DNA of 64,000 bases from Synechococcus sp. LTW-R (lineage in GTDB: Bacteria; Cyanobacteriota; Cyanobacteriia; PCC-6307; Cyanobiaceae). Location: assembly GCF_014217875.1 (NCBI RefSeq), contig NZ_CP059060.1, positions 1,736,001 through 1,800,000 on the forward strand, given 5' to 3'. The notes below the pieces were generated by a model. It saw nothing but the letters and a program-made list of their open reading frames with translations, had not been told where the DNA came from and made no database searches. Below are positions 19,000-28,012 of this stretch, one piece after another. A program made the position numbers and the translations under genes. The first letter of the stretch is position 1. Each line of letters opens with the position of its first letter.

Positions 19000-19788
19000 T
19001 CAGAGATTGGAAGGTGTTTTGGCCCAATTGCTGAGATTAATGCCTTTGGCAATGAGATGTTTTCTTGCCTCAGGGAGAGCTTCTCCAATGAAGTTGAATA
19101 GATTCGCGGTTGAAGCACCGTCTATAGATTGTGACTCCAGAGCATTAAGAAAATGGTTCTTATTGCCAGCCCCTCCGGCTATGATGACAGGAATGCTAGA
19201 AATCTTGCTAACAGTTTGAATAATATCTAGACAATATCCTTGCCCTGTTCCATCAAGGTCAATAGAATTAAGATACAATTCTCCAACACCAAGTGAAATC
19301 ACGTGCTGCAAATATTCAACTATCGGCATGTCAACTTCTGTCGCCCCTTGATCGACAAAGGCTTTCCATGTACCGTCAACTGACTTGAAGTCAATTGATG
19401 CGACAACAGCCTGGCTTCCGTATTTTGAAACCAAATTCTTGATTAGTGTTGGATTTCTATATATGGACGAATTGATAATTAGCTTGTCTGCTCCGTTGCT
19501 AATTAGTACCTCGGCATCTTGAAGGGACTTTATGTGACCTCCAAGGCCAAGAGGTATGAAACAGTTAAGGCTTACTTCTTCTACGGCGGCAATAAAGTTT
19601 AGTGTATTTGCGACGCTGCGATCTACATTTAGGATTATCAGTTCGTCAAGAGACTGTGCGACATACTCGAAGTTATAGTTAGAACGCAACCAAGAAGTGT
19701 CTCCTACCCGCTGGAGGCGAAAATTCCGACTCAACCAAAAGTATCCTTCTTGATAGAGAAGCGTGAAGACTAGTCGTTTTCTTGCCAT
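19000..19788 (-). CDS. hisF2: HisF2/AglZ-type acetamidino modification protein
   Basis: This 262-residue HisF-like barrel keeps two of the three usual acids (Asp 133 in SIDFKS and Asp 177 in NSIDLDGTG). It has leucines (RLVFTLLYQ, residues 5-13) where canonical HisF has the catalytic Asp of CLD. The same loss is typical of the WbuZ/AglZ proteins that serve sugar amidotransferases, so histidine synthesis is unlikely. It overlaps hisH2 by one base. No amidotransferase gene lies beside this pair; the nearest unpaired one is at 37465-38562. Confidence 0.85.
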   Translation of the reverse strand: MARKRLVFTLLYQEGYFWLSRNFRLQRVGDTSWLRSNYNFEYVAQSLDELIILNVDRSVANTLNFIAAVEEVSLNCFIPLGLGGHIKSLQDAEVLISNGADKLIINSSIYRNPTLIKNLVSKYGSQAVVASIDFKSVDGTWKAFVDQGATEVDMPIVEYLQHVISLGVGELYLNSIDLDGTGQGYCLDIIQTVSKISSIPVIIAGGAGNKNHFLNALESQSIDGASTANLFNFIGEALPEARKHLIAKGINLSNWAKTPSNL

Positions 19789-20459
19789 TAGTACTGGGTG
19801 AGAAAGTTTTTAAGGACAGCAAGACCATTAGACTGACTTTTTTCAGGATGAAACTGGGTTCCCAGGACGCATCCATGTTCAACAGCTGAAGTAAAGTGAT
19901 AACCATATGAAGTCGTTCCAATTATATGTGATTCATCGAGGCAGTTAAAATGATAGCTGTGGATGAAGTAAAAGTCATGAGGGTTATTCCCTGAAGAAAC
20001 AAATCCGCCAAATAATTTAGAGCTTACACTTGGGGAAACATGGTTAAAACCAATATGTGGTATTTTGTAGCCGTGGTTAATTAGATCATCCTTAAAGCGA
20101 TTAACAGTTCCTGGAATCAGACCAAGACCTTTACTATGACCATCTTCATCTCCACTATCTGCTAGGAGCTGCATCCCCAAGCAAATTCCTAAAATCGGAA
20201 TACCATCTGAAACCTTTTGATAAATAGCTAGATCAATGCTTTTTTGCCGAATTGATTGCATAGACAACTTAAAAGATCCAACACCAGGCAACACATAGTG
20301 AGAACAGCCACACATTTGTTCTGGATCTGACACGATTATGGTGTTTGCTCCTAAATATCTTAAAGCTGATACAACAGAGCGCAGGTTGCCAGCACCGTAG
20401 TCAATAATTCCGACCTTAACGGTTCTCAAATGGGTCTTCACAATAGGACCTTGTATCAC
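19788..20459 (-). CDS. hisH2: HisH2 glutamine amidotransferase subunit
   Basis: This 223-residue class I glutaminase has an intact triad: Cys 93 in GICLGMQLL, and His 204 and Glu 206 in FHPE. A 14-residue N-terminal tail precedes the usual start (KVGIIDYGAGNLRS); an internal GTG could be the true start. The GTG at 20459 overlaps the SDR stop as GTGA, which favours coupling from upstream. It should hydrolyse glutamine and pass ammonia through the HisF2 barrel to a sugar amidotransferase. Confidence 0.87.
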   Translation of the reverse strand: MIQGPIVKTHLRTVKVGIIDYGAGNLRSVVSALRYLGANTIIVSDPEQMCGCSHYVLPGVGSFKLSMQSIRQKSIDLAIYQKVSDGIPILGICLGMQLLADSGDEDGHSKGLGLIPGTVNRFKDDLINHGYKIPHIGFNHVSPSVSSKLFGGFVSSGNNPHDFYFIHSYHFNCLDESHIIGTTSYGYHFTSAVEHGCVLGTQFHPEKSQSNGLAVLKNFLTQY

Positions 20460-21274
20460 CAGGTGCTCCAGCCTCCATCAACAATGATATTTTGACCTGT
20501 GACCCATCCTGACATATCTGTAGCCAAGTAAACAATTGCTCCAATGAGATCTTCTTCTTTACCCATTCTCTTCATAGGAGTCTTTTCAATATATCTATTT
20601 ACAAAAGATGATGGTTGATTTCGATATATCCCCCCTGGCGAGATTGCATTAACGCGGATTGTTGGGGCAAGAGTGGTAGACATCCATCTTGTAAGTTGCA
20701 ATAAGCCTCCTTTGCTAGCTGCATATGCGGCTGGGTTATTCATGCTTGTATCTTCATATAAGGATAGATCAGGTCCACATATGCCGTAAATAGATGAGAT
20801 ATTAATAACGCTTGAGTTGTTAGAGTGTAAGAGCTTTAAGCAAGCTTGAGTCAGCGCGAATGGAGCCCTGAGGTTAACATCCATTGCACGTTGCCAAGCG
20901 TTTAGGGTTTGCTGCGGGAAAGGCACTGACCAACCTGACAAATTCGAAGTTCCAACGAACGCAGCATTATTGACAAGAACATCAAGTCTACCGGTTTCTT
21001 CTTCAATAAGGTTAGAGATATATTTGAAATCATCGCGTTTCTCGAGGTCGAAATCTACGGTTAAAACAGGCCGATTAAATTTTTCTTCTAATGATTTTTT
21101 GACGCTTAGCAGGTTGTCAGCGTTTATATCAACTAGAACGATTCTGGCGCCAAGCTCGGATAATGCTGAAGATATAACACTGCCAATTTTACCAGCACCG
21201 CCGGTCACCAAAGCAACCCTGCCCTCGAGAGAGATTAGATCGGAAACTGATCTGGAAAATAAATCTGAAGACAT
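20456..21274 (-). CDS. ptmA: Short-chain dehydrogenase (PtmA-like), first gene of the nonulosonate operon
   Basis: The 272-residue classical SDR has the cofactor motif VTGGAGKIGSVISSAL, NNAAF, the catalytic serine in INISSIYG and Tyr-x3-Lys in YAASKGG. The C-terminal VTGQNIIVDGGWS is typical. PtmA in Campylobacter is an SDR of the legionaminic route. Its start codon is only two bases after the uvrA stop, on the same strand, so the island operon appears to be attached directly to the recN-uvrA transcript. No room exists for a promoter in that gap, though one could lie inside uvrA. Confidence 0.82.
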   Translation of the reverse strand: MSSDLFSRSVSDLISLEGRVALVTGGAGKIGSVISSALSELGARIVLVDINADNLLSVKKSLEEKFNRPVLTVDFDLEKRDDFKYISNLIEEETGRLDVLVNNAAFVGTSNLSGWSVPFPQQTLNAWQRAMDVNLRAPFALTQACLKLLHSNNSSVINISSIYGICGPDLSLYEDTSMNNPAAYAASKGGLLQLTRWMSTTLAPTIRVNAISPGGIYRNQPSSFVNRYIEKTPMKRMGKEEDLIGAIVYLATDMSGWVTGQNIIVDGGWSTW

Positions 21275-21276
21275 GA

Positions 21277-24246
21277 CTAGTTGCCTACCGTCTTTTGCAG
21301 GTTCAGACTTGATGGATGCTGCTTCAGCACCTGCTTGAGATAGCGGCCCGTATGGGAGACGGGATGCTCCGCAACCTCCTCCGGCGTTCCCATCACGACG
21401 ATCTCGCCACCCTTGTCACCACCCTCGGGACCAAGATCAATAATCCAGTCAGAACAGCGAATCACGTCGAGGTTGTGCTCGATCACCAAGATCGAATTCC
21501 CCTTATCCACAAGCCGCTGCATCACATCCATCAACTTGTGGACGTCGTAGAAGCTCAGGCCGGTTGTGGGCTCATCGATTAGATAGAGGGTCTTGCCGGT
21601 GGCCCGTTTGGACAGTTCGGTGGCAAGCTTGACCCGCTGGGCCTCACCACCGGAGAGGGTTGGCGCGGGTTGGCCGAGCTTGACGTAACCCAAGCCCACA
21701 TCCACCAAGGTGCGCAGCCGGTCGGCGGCCTGAGGAATCGCTGAAAACACCTCGCAGGCCTGCTCCACCGTCATCTGCAGCACATCGGCGATGGTGTGGC
21801 CCTTGTATTTGACCTGCAACGTCTCGCGGTTGTAGCGAGCGCCCTTGCAGACGTCGCACTGGACGTAGACGTCGGGCAGGAAGTTCATCTCAATGACATT
21901 CACGCCCTGGCCGCTGCAGGCTTCGCAGCGACCACCCTTGACGTTGAAGCTGAACTGTCCGACCGCGTAACCGCGGGCCTTGGCCTCTACCGTGGCCGCA
22001 AAGACCTGACGGATTGGATCAAAGGCGCCGGTGTAGGTCGCTGGGTTGGAGCGAGGCGTCCGGCCGATCGGCGATTGGTCGATCACGATCACCTTGTCGA
22101 TCGCCTTGATGCCTTTAAGGTCCTCAACCCCAGCCGGGAAAGGGACTTTCATCCCCAGCTTGTGCTCCAGCGCAGGGTGCAGGAGCTCGTTGACCATGGT
22201 GCTCTTACCGCTACCACTCACCCCGGTCACACAGACCAAGCGGCCCAAGGGGAACTCCACGTCGAAGCCGCTGAGGTTGTTGCGCGCGCAACCCACGAGC
22301 GTGAGCTTGCGGGAACCGTTGGCACGGCGTTCAGCAGGAGTGGGAATGGCCCTGCGGCCACTCAGATAGGCACCGGTCAACGACTCCTCGGCCGCCAACA
22401 GCGTCTCGAAGTCGCCCTCGGCGACGATCTTGCCGCCATGGACCCCGGCACCAGGGCCAATATCGACGATGTAGTCGGCGGCGCGAATCGTGTCCTCGTC
22501 GTGCTCCACCACGATCAAGGTGTTGCCCAGATCCCTGAGCTTCACGAGGGTGTTCAGCAGCCGGTCGTTGTCGCGCTGGTGCAAACCGATGCTCGGCTCG
22601 TCGAGCACGTAGAGCACCCCCGTCAGACCCGCACCGATCTGGGTGGCGAGACGGATCCGCTGAGCCTCACCACCCGAGAGGGTCATCGCTGGGCGATCCA
22701 GGCTCAAGTAATCCAGGCCCACGTCCAGCAGGAACTTCAGGCGCATGCGGATCTCACGCAGCACCAGATCACCAATTTGGATTTGACGAGCATTGAGCAA
22801 GGCAGGGCCATCGATGCCCATCAGCTCTTCGATCCGGCGCAGGCTCTCGCCAACACTGCTGTTGGTCAGCTCGTGGATCCGGTAGGGGCCCACCCGCACA
22901 GCCAGGGCTTCGGGCTTCAGGCGGAAACCATGGCAGCTGGCGCAAGGCACCAACTCCAGATATTTTTCAAGCTTCTGGCGAATGGACTCACCGCTGGCGT
23001 CGCGCAGCTGGCGCTCGAGGATCGGCAGGATTCCTTCGAACGGCCGCAGATAGGTCTGGTTTTTCTTGTAGCGGCTGTCGGCGTGGATGGGGATCGGTTC
23101 CCTTGAGCCATGCAGCAGGAGGTCCTGCTGCTCCGCCGTCAGCTCATGCCAAGGCGTCTTGATCTCAAAGCCAAAGGCTTCTCCCACCGAATAGAGCAGG
23201 GAGAAGTAATAGGAGTTGTCCTTTTCAGCCCAGGGAGCGACAGCCGCATACACCGGCAAGGAAGGATCAGGAATGACCCGCTCTTTGGTGAATTGGCGCA
23301 GATGGCCAATGCCATGGCAATCCGCGCAGGCGCCATAGGGACTGTTGAAGGAGAAGAGTCGCGGCGAGAGCTCCTCCATCACCGCGCCGTGGACGGGGCA
23401 GGCGAAGTTCTCGGAATAGAGGCGCTCCTTCTCGACCTCCGGCGGCAACTCCTCGCCTGACTTGGGCACCACTTCGACGAGGGCCAAACCATCACCGCGC
23501 TTGAGCGCCGTACGCAGGGAATCGGTCAGGCGCTCCTGAATGCCCTCACGGGCCACCAGGCGATCCACCACCACCTCGATGTTGTGGGAGTGGTTCTTGT
23601 CGAGCTCAATATTGTCGGCGAGTTCACGCACCTCGCCATTGATCCGAACCCGGGCAAAGCCCTCGGCCACCAAGCCGGACAGCAACTTGACGTGGGTGCC
23701 CTTCTTGCCGCGAACCACAGGGGCGAGGAGCTGGTAACGGGTCCCCTCCGGCAGGGTGAGGATCTGGTCCACCATCTCGTCGATGGACTGGGGCCGAATC
23801 GAGCGATCGCACTCAGGGCAGTGGGGCTCGCCGGCTCGACCAAACAAGAGACGCAGATAGTCCTGGATCTCCGTGACCGTTCCCACCGTGGAACGGGGGT
23901 TATGGCTCGTGGATTTCTGGTCAATCGAGATCGCGGGCGAAAGGCCCTCGATCGCATCCACATCGGGCTTATCGACTTGGCCGAGGAACTGCCGGGCGTA
24001 TGCAGAAAGACTCTCGACGTAGCGGCGCTGGCCTTCCGCAAAAATCGTGTCGAAGGCCAGGGAGCTCTTACCGCTGCCGCTGACCCCGGTGAAGACCACC
24101 AGCTGGTTGCGGGGAACCGTGACGTCGACGTTCTTGAGGTTGTGTTGGCGGGCGCCCCGCACCCGGATCACATCCTCCAAAGAGCCGCCGTTGAGGGCCT
24201 GAAACGCAGCCTTCTCGTTCACGCTTTTGGCGAGGGCGCGGGGCAT
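21277..24246 (-). CDS. uvrA: Excinuclease ABC subunit A
   Basis: UvrA is the damage-recognising ATPase of nucleotide excision repair. The 989-residue protein has two ABC modules: Walker A GVSGSGKSSLAFD near 57 and GVSGSGKSTMVNELL in the second half, with LSGGEAQRIRLATQ and LSGGEAQRVKLATEL signatures. Zinc-finger cysteine pairs (CPEC, CASCHG, CEACSGQG...CDVCKG) are all visible. Length is slightly above E. coli UvrA. The gene is GC-rich to within about ten codons of its end, where the AT-rich island begins. Confidence 0.97.
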   Translation of the reverse strand: MPRALAKSVNEKAAFQALNGGSLEDVIRVRGARQHNLKNVDVTVPRNQLVVFTGVSGSGKSSLAFDTIFAEGQRRYVESLSAYARQFLGQVDKPDVDAIEGLSPAISIDQKSTSHNPRSTVGTVTEIQDYLRLLFGRAGEPHCPECDRSIRPQSIDEMVDQILTLPEGTRYQLLAPVVRGKKGTHVKLLSGLVAEGFARVRINGEVRELADNIELDKNHSHNIEVVVDRLVAREGIQERLTDSLRTALKRGDGLALVEVVPKSGEELPPEVEKERLYSENFACPVHGAVMEELSPRLFSFNSPYGACADCHGIGHLRQFTKERVIPDPSLPVYAAVAPWAEKDNSYYFSLLYSVGEAFGFEIKTPWHELTAEQQDLLLHGSREPIPIHADSRYKKNQTYLRPFEGILPILERQLRDASGESIRQKLEKYLELVPCASCHGFRLKPEALAVRVGPYRIHELTNSSVGESLRRIEELMGIDGPALLNARQIQIGDLVLREIRMRLKFLLDVGLDYLSLDRPAMTLSGGEAQRIRLATQIGAGLTGVLYVLDEPSIGLHQRDNDRLLNTLVKLRDLGNTLIVVEHDEDTIRAADYIVDIGPGAGVHGGKIVAEGDFETLLAAEESLTGAYLSGRRAIPTPAERRANGSRKLTLVGCARNNLSGFDVEFPLGRLVCVTGVSGSGKSTMVNELLHPALEHKLGMKVPFPAGVEDLKGIKAIDKVIVIDQSPIGRTPRSNPATYTGAFDPIRQVFAATVEAKARGYAVGQFSFNVKGGRCEACSGQGVNVIEMNFLPDVYVQCDVCKGARYNRETLQVKYKGHTIADVLQMTVEQACEVFSAIPQAADRLRTLVDVGLGYVKLGQPAPTLSGGEAQRVKLATELSKRATGKTLYLIDEPTTGLSFYDVHKLMDVMQRLVDKGNSILVIEHNLDVIRCSDWIIDLGPEGGDKGGEIVVMGTPEEVAEHPVSHTGRYLKQVLKQHPSSLNLQKTVGN

Positions 24247-24272
24247 CCAGGCGGCTCTAAGAGTGGTGGAGT

Positions 24273-25946
24273 CTAGGCAGCGCGTTTGAGCAGGCTGGCC
24301 GCGTAGCTCCTGGTCTCGCCGAAATCGCCACCCGCCAATTCCGCCAGCTCCGCCTGGCGGGCCTGAGTGTCCCGCAGTTGGGACACTCGTGTGTGGGTTG
24401 CGCCGTCCCGCACCTCCTTCGCGACCCGAAAGTGGTGGTCAGCGGCGGCGGCCACCAAGGGCTGGTGAGTCACGCAAAAGACCTGTCGCTGCTGAGCCAG
24501 GCGCTGCAGCAACTCCGCCATGGCACCAGTGACGCGGCCACTGACGCCGGTGTCGATTTCGTCGAACAGCAGGGTGACGTGCTGATCCGCCGTGGCCAAA
24601 CAGGTTTTCAACGCCAAAAGGAAACGGGACATCTCACCGCCCGAGGCCACCTCAGCAAGGGGAGCGAGCGGCTGTCCCGGGTTCGCGGAGAACAGGAACT
24701 GCACGGCATCTGCCCCCTCTTCCCCCGGATCCATGGGCTCAATCGCCACCTCAAAACGCACATTGGCCAGACCCATGGGCCGCAGGGCCTGCATCAGGTC
24801 CTGCTCCAGAGCCGCAGCGGCAAGGCGACGGGCCTGGGTGAGTTGGCCATTGCAGCGATCCCGGCGCTGGCGGGTCTGGAGCTCGCTCTGCTCCAAGGCC
24901 TCCAGGCTGGCTTGAGCACCGCCAGGCACCAGTTGTTCGCGCAGCTGATCACGCCAAACAATCAGCTCAGAGAGCTCCTTGCTATGACGCCTCTCCAGCG
25001 CCTTCAGCAAGGCGATCCTTTCTTGCAGCTGCCCCAGGCTGTCTGGATCGCTCTCCAGGCCCGAGCCATAGCGATCGAGCTCACGAATGAAGTCCTGGAG
25101 CTCCGCGAAACCGTCGCCAAAGCGAGAGTTCAGCTCCGAGACGCTGCCATCGAGCTGCTGCATCTGGGACAACTCCGCCTCGCAAGCAGCCAAGTGGTCC
25201 AAAACAGATGGGGCTTCCTCTGCGCCATCCACGAGCCGTCCCATCAGGGTCATCACCCCTTCCTGGAGACGCACCCCATGGGCAAGCCGGTTCTCTTCGT
25301 TTTCCAGACGGCTGCGCTCCGCTGGGTCCTCCAGCTGGGCCGCCTCCAGGTCATCCAGCAGTTGCTGCTGCCGCTCCAAGTCGGCCTGCAGCGTGAGCCA
25401 GTCGGCCTTGGCCTGCTCGAGGGCCGCGGACGCTTGCCGCCAAGAGCGATAACTCTCTTGAACGGGGGGAAGATGTTGCTGCAGTTCAGCAGCGCCAAAG
25501 CGATCCAACCAGCGCCGCTGTTGACCTGGACGGGCCAGCTGCTGGGTTTGCCCCTGAACCGTGAGATCCAAGAGCAAAGGCCGGAGCGATTGGATCTGCT
25601 GACGGTTGACCGCAACGCCATTGAGTCGATGGCGGCTCGTCAGTCGATCCTCCTTCTGGCGCCATTCGCGGCTCAGCAGCACCTCCTCCTCGTCGCACTC
25701 CAACTCCTGCTCGCTCAACCACTCCTTCAAAGGAGGGCTGAGGGAAAAGCTGGCCTCAATCACCCCTTGATGACTGCCTTGGCGCAAGAGCCGCGGCCCC
25801 TGCCCCCCCAAGAGGGCGTCGAGGGCATCCAAAAGAATGGACTTACCGGCTCCGGTCTCACCGGTGAGCACCGTAAAGCCCTGACCAAACTCCAGCTGCA
25901 GCTCTTCGATCAGAGCAATGTTTTGGAGACGCAGACCGGTAAGCAC
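24273..25946 (-). CDS. recN: DNA repair protein RecN
   Basis: RecN is an SMC-like ATPase acting in double-strand break repair. The 557-residue protein starts MLTGLRLQNIALIEELQLEFG with Walker A TGETGAGKSILLDAL. A long Gln/Leu/Glu coiled coil occupies about 150-370, and the ABC signature (VASGGEMSRFLLALK) and Walker B (TLLFDEIDTGVSG) are near the C-terminus. It precedes uvrA on the same strand (26-base gap) and is divergent from the ABC1 kinase gene, with 58 bases between. Confidence 0.96.
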   Translation of the reverse strand: MLTGLRLQNIALIEELQLEFGQGFTVLTGETGAGKSILLDALDALLGGQGPRLLRQGSHQGVIEASFSLSPPLKEWLSEQELECDEEEVLLSREWRQKEDRLTSRHRLNGVAVNRQQIQSLRPLLLDLTVQGQTQQLARPGQQRRWLDRFGAAELQQHLPPVQESYRSWRQASAALEQAKADWLTLQADLERQQQLLDDLEAAQLEDPAERSRLENEENRLAHGVRLQEGVMTLMGRLVDGAEEAPSVLDHLAACEAELSQMQQLDGSVSELNSRFGDGFAELQDFIRELDRYGSGLESDPDSLGQLQERIALLKALERRHSKELSELIVWRDQLREQLVPGGAQASLEALEQSELQTRQRRDRCNGQLTQARRLAAAALEQDLMQALRPMGLANVRFEVAIEPMDPGEEGADAVQFLFSANPGQPLAPLAEVASGGEMSRFLLALKTCLATADQHVTLLFDEIDTGVSGRVTGAMAELLQRLAQQRQVFCVTHQPLVAAAADHHFRVAKEVRDGATHTRVSQLRDTQARQAELAELAGGDFGETRSYAASLLKRAA

Positions 25947-26004
25947 AAGCAGCCTGGTGTTGGGCCCGACCGTAGCGGCTGTCTCTTTCGTTTAGAAGGG
26001 GGTC

Positions 26005-27987
26005 ATGTCAGACACCGGCCTCACCCCTGCCGAAGCAGCGGCGGCTGCCATGCAACGCAGTGTGTTCGGGGACGACGCCGAACCGAACGCTCCTTCTGAA
26101 CCGACGAAAACAGTGGAGCCCCAGCGCGAGGAGCTCTCCGACTTCATCGAAGCCGCTGGCCTGCTCGAGTACGACCCGGCAGCGATCAGTCGGATCTACG
26201 CCGGTGCCCCTCAACGCTTGATCCGCCGGCTCTGGCAAACGCTGGTTCCGATCGGCCTCTATCTCTTCGGTATCGGCTTCGACTGGCTCACCCGCCGTCT
26301 CAAGGATCCCGACTACGCCCGAGCCAGGGCAAAAGAAGCCGCTGATCTGGTGGCATCCCTCGGTCCAGCCTTCATCAAGGCCGGCCAAGCCCTCTCCACC
26401 CGTCCCGACATCGTTCCACCGCTACTACTGGAGGAGCTCGCCGGACTACAAGACCAACTGCCCGGCTTTGATTCAGGCCTGGCCATGGCCTGCATTGAGG
26501 AGGACCTCGGTGCACCGATTTCAGCCATTTACGCCGAACTCGAGCGCGAGCCGATCTCCGCCGCGTCCCTCGGCCAGGTCCACCGGGGTGTCTTGCTGAG
26601 CGGCGAAAAGGTCGCCGTCAAAGTCCAGCGTCCAGGACTGAGGGAGCAGATCACCCTCGACCTCTACATCGTCCGCAACATTGCGGCCTGGTTGAACACC
26701 AACATCGGCCTGATCCGCTCGGACCTTGTTGCCCTGATCGATGAGCTGGGCAAGCGGGTCTTCGAAGAGATGGACTACTGCAACGAGGCAACCAACGCCG
26801 AGACGTTCGCAGCGCTCCACGCCCACAACCCCCGCATTGCGGTCCCCCGAATCTTCCGCGACGCCACCGCACGGCGCGTGCTGACGATGGAGTGGATCGA
26901 TGGGGTCAAACTCACCAACCTCGAAGCCGTTCGCGAGCTGGGGATCGACCCCGACGACATGGTCACGGTCGGGGTGAACTGCTCCCTGCAGCAACTGCTG
27001 GAGCATGGCTTCTTCCACGCCGACCCCCATCCCGGAAACCTGCTGGCGTTGCCCGATGGCCGCCTGGCCTACCTGGACTTCGGGATGATGAGCGAGGTCA
27101 GCCGTGAGAGCCGCACGGGGCTAATCCAAGCGGTTGTTCACCTGGTGAACCGCAACTTCGGAAAGCTCAGCAACGACTTCGTCAGCCTGGGCTTCCTGGC
27201 GGAAGACGTGAATCTCGAGCCCATCGTTCCGGCCTTTGAACAGGTCTTTGGCCAAGCCCTGGAGATGGGTGTGAGCCGGATGGACTTCAAGGCCGTCACC
27301 GACGACCTCAGCGGGGTGATGTATCGCTTCCCCTTCCGTGTCCCGCCCTATTACGCCCTGATCATTCGCTCCCTGGTGACGCTGGAGGGCATCGCCTTGA
27401 GCGTCGACCCCGACTTCAAGATCCTGGGTGCGGCCTATCCCTACTTCGCCCGCCGGCTGATGGAGGACCCCGATCCGCAGTTGCGCAACAGCCTCAAGGA
27501 AATGCTGTTCGACGGGGAAATCTTCCGTTGGCAGCGGCTCGACAACCTGATCAGCAGCGCCGCCAGCGGCAACCAGTTGGACCTTGAGGGACTGCTGGAT
27601 CAAGTCCTCGATTTCCTCTTCTCCCCCAAGGCCGGACTGCTGCGCAATCAGCTGGTCGAAGCCACTGTTGACCAACTTGATGCCCTGGGCTGGCAAACCG
27701 CCGTCAGGCTCAGCCAACGCCTCCCAAAAGCCCTCAGGCCTCCAGGGTTGCGCAATCAAGCCACAATCACACCGAGCGACGTGGAGTTGCTCTCGCTTGA
27801 ACCGATCCAACGGCTCGTGGCGATCCTGAGCCAACTACCGGGCTTTGATCCGCAACTGTTGCTGAAACGCATCCCCCGGCTGCTCCAGGAAGTCGAGCTG
27901 CGCCGGATGGGATCAGAGATGGCCAGGGGATTGGCGGAGCGTAGTCTTGTCAGGCTCGTGCGGGACGTCATGGTCAGTCCGGCTTAA
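26005..27987 (+). CDS. ABC1/AarF/UbiB family atypical kinase
   Basis: The 660-residue protein belongs to the UbiB/ABC1K family, which supports isoprenoid-quinone metabolism; in plastids and cyanobacteria it acts on plastoquinone and tocopherol homeostasis. Visible family motifs are the KxGQ region (FIKAGQALSTRPDIVP), the Ala-rich nucleotide loop (AASLGQVHRG), the catalytic lysine in VAVKVQRPG, HADPHPGN and YLDFGMM. The N-terminal 60 residues are variable and the C-terminal ~200 form a helical tail. Cyanobacteria carry several paralogs; which one this is cannot be stated. Confidence 0.93.
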   Translation: MSDTGLTPAEAAAAAMQRSVFGDDAEPNAPSEPTKTVEPQREELSDFIEAAGLLEYDPAAISRIYAGAPQRLIRRLWQTLVPIGLYLFGIGFDWLTRRLKDPDYARARAKEAADLVASLGPAFIKAGQALSTRPDIVPPLLLEELAGLQDQLPGFDSGLAMACIEEDLGAPISAIYAELEREPISAASLGQVHRGVLLSGEKVAVKVQRPGLREQITLDLYIVRNIAAWLNTNIGLIRSDLVALIDELGKRVFEEMDYCNEATNAETFAALHAHNPRIAVPRIFRDATARRVLTMEWIDGVKLTNLEAVRELGIDPDDMVTVGVNCSLQQLLEHGFFHADPHPGNLLALPDGRLAYLDFGMMSEVSRESRTGLIQAVVHLVNRNFGKLSNDFVSLGFLAEDVNLEPIVPAFEQVFGQALEMGVSRMDFKAVTDDLSGVMYRFPFRVPPYYALIIRSLVTLEGIALSVDPDFKILGAAYPYFARRLMEDPDPQLRNSLKEMLFDGEIFRWQRLDNLISSAASGNQLDLEGLLDQVLDFLFSPKAGLLRNQLVEATVDQLDALGWQTAVRLSQRLPKALRPPGLRNQATITPSDVELLSLEPIQRLVAILSQLPGFDPQLLLKRIPRLLQEVELRRMGSEMARGLAERSLVRLVRDVMVSPA

Positions 27988-28012
27988 GGTCTGCACACTG
28001 TTTCAAGCCCCA

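Noticed and set aside
9550-20459. The hisF and hisH genes as part of histidine synthesis
   Set aside because: Catalytic acids are changed in both barrels, the neighbours are sugar genes, and one set abuts a sugar amidotransferase, so an amidation role fits better.
24378-26099. 573-residue plus-strand open frame opposite recN
   Set aside because: It is a long shadow frame in GC-rich DNA; the minus-strand frame carries all RecN motifs.
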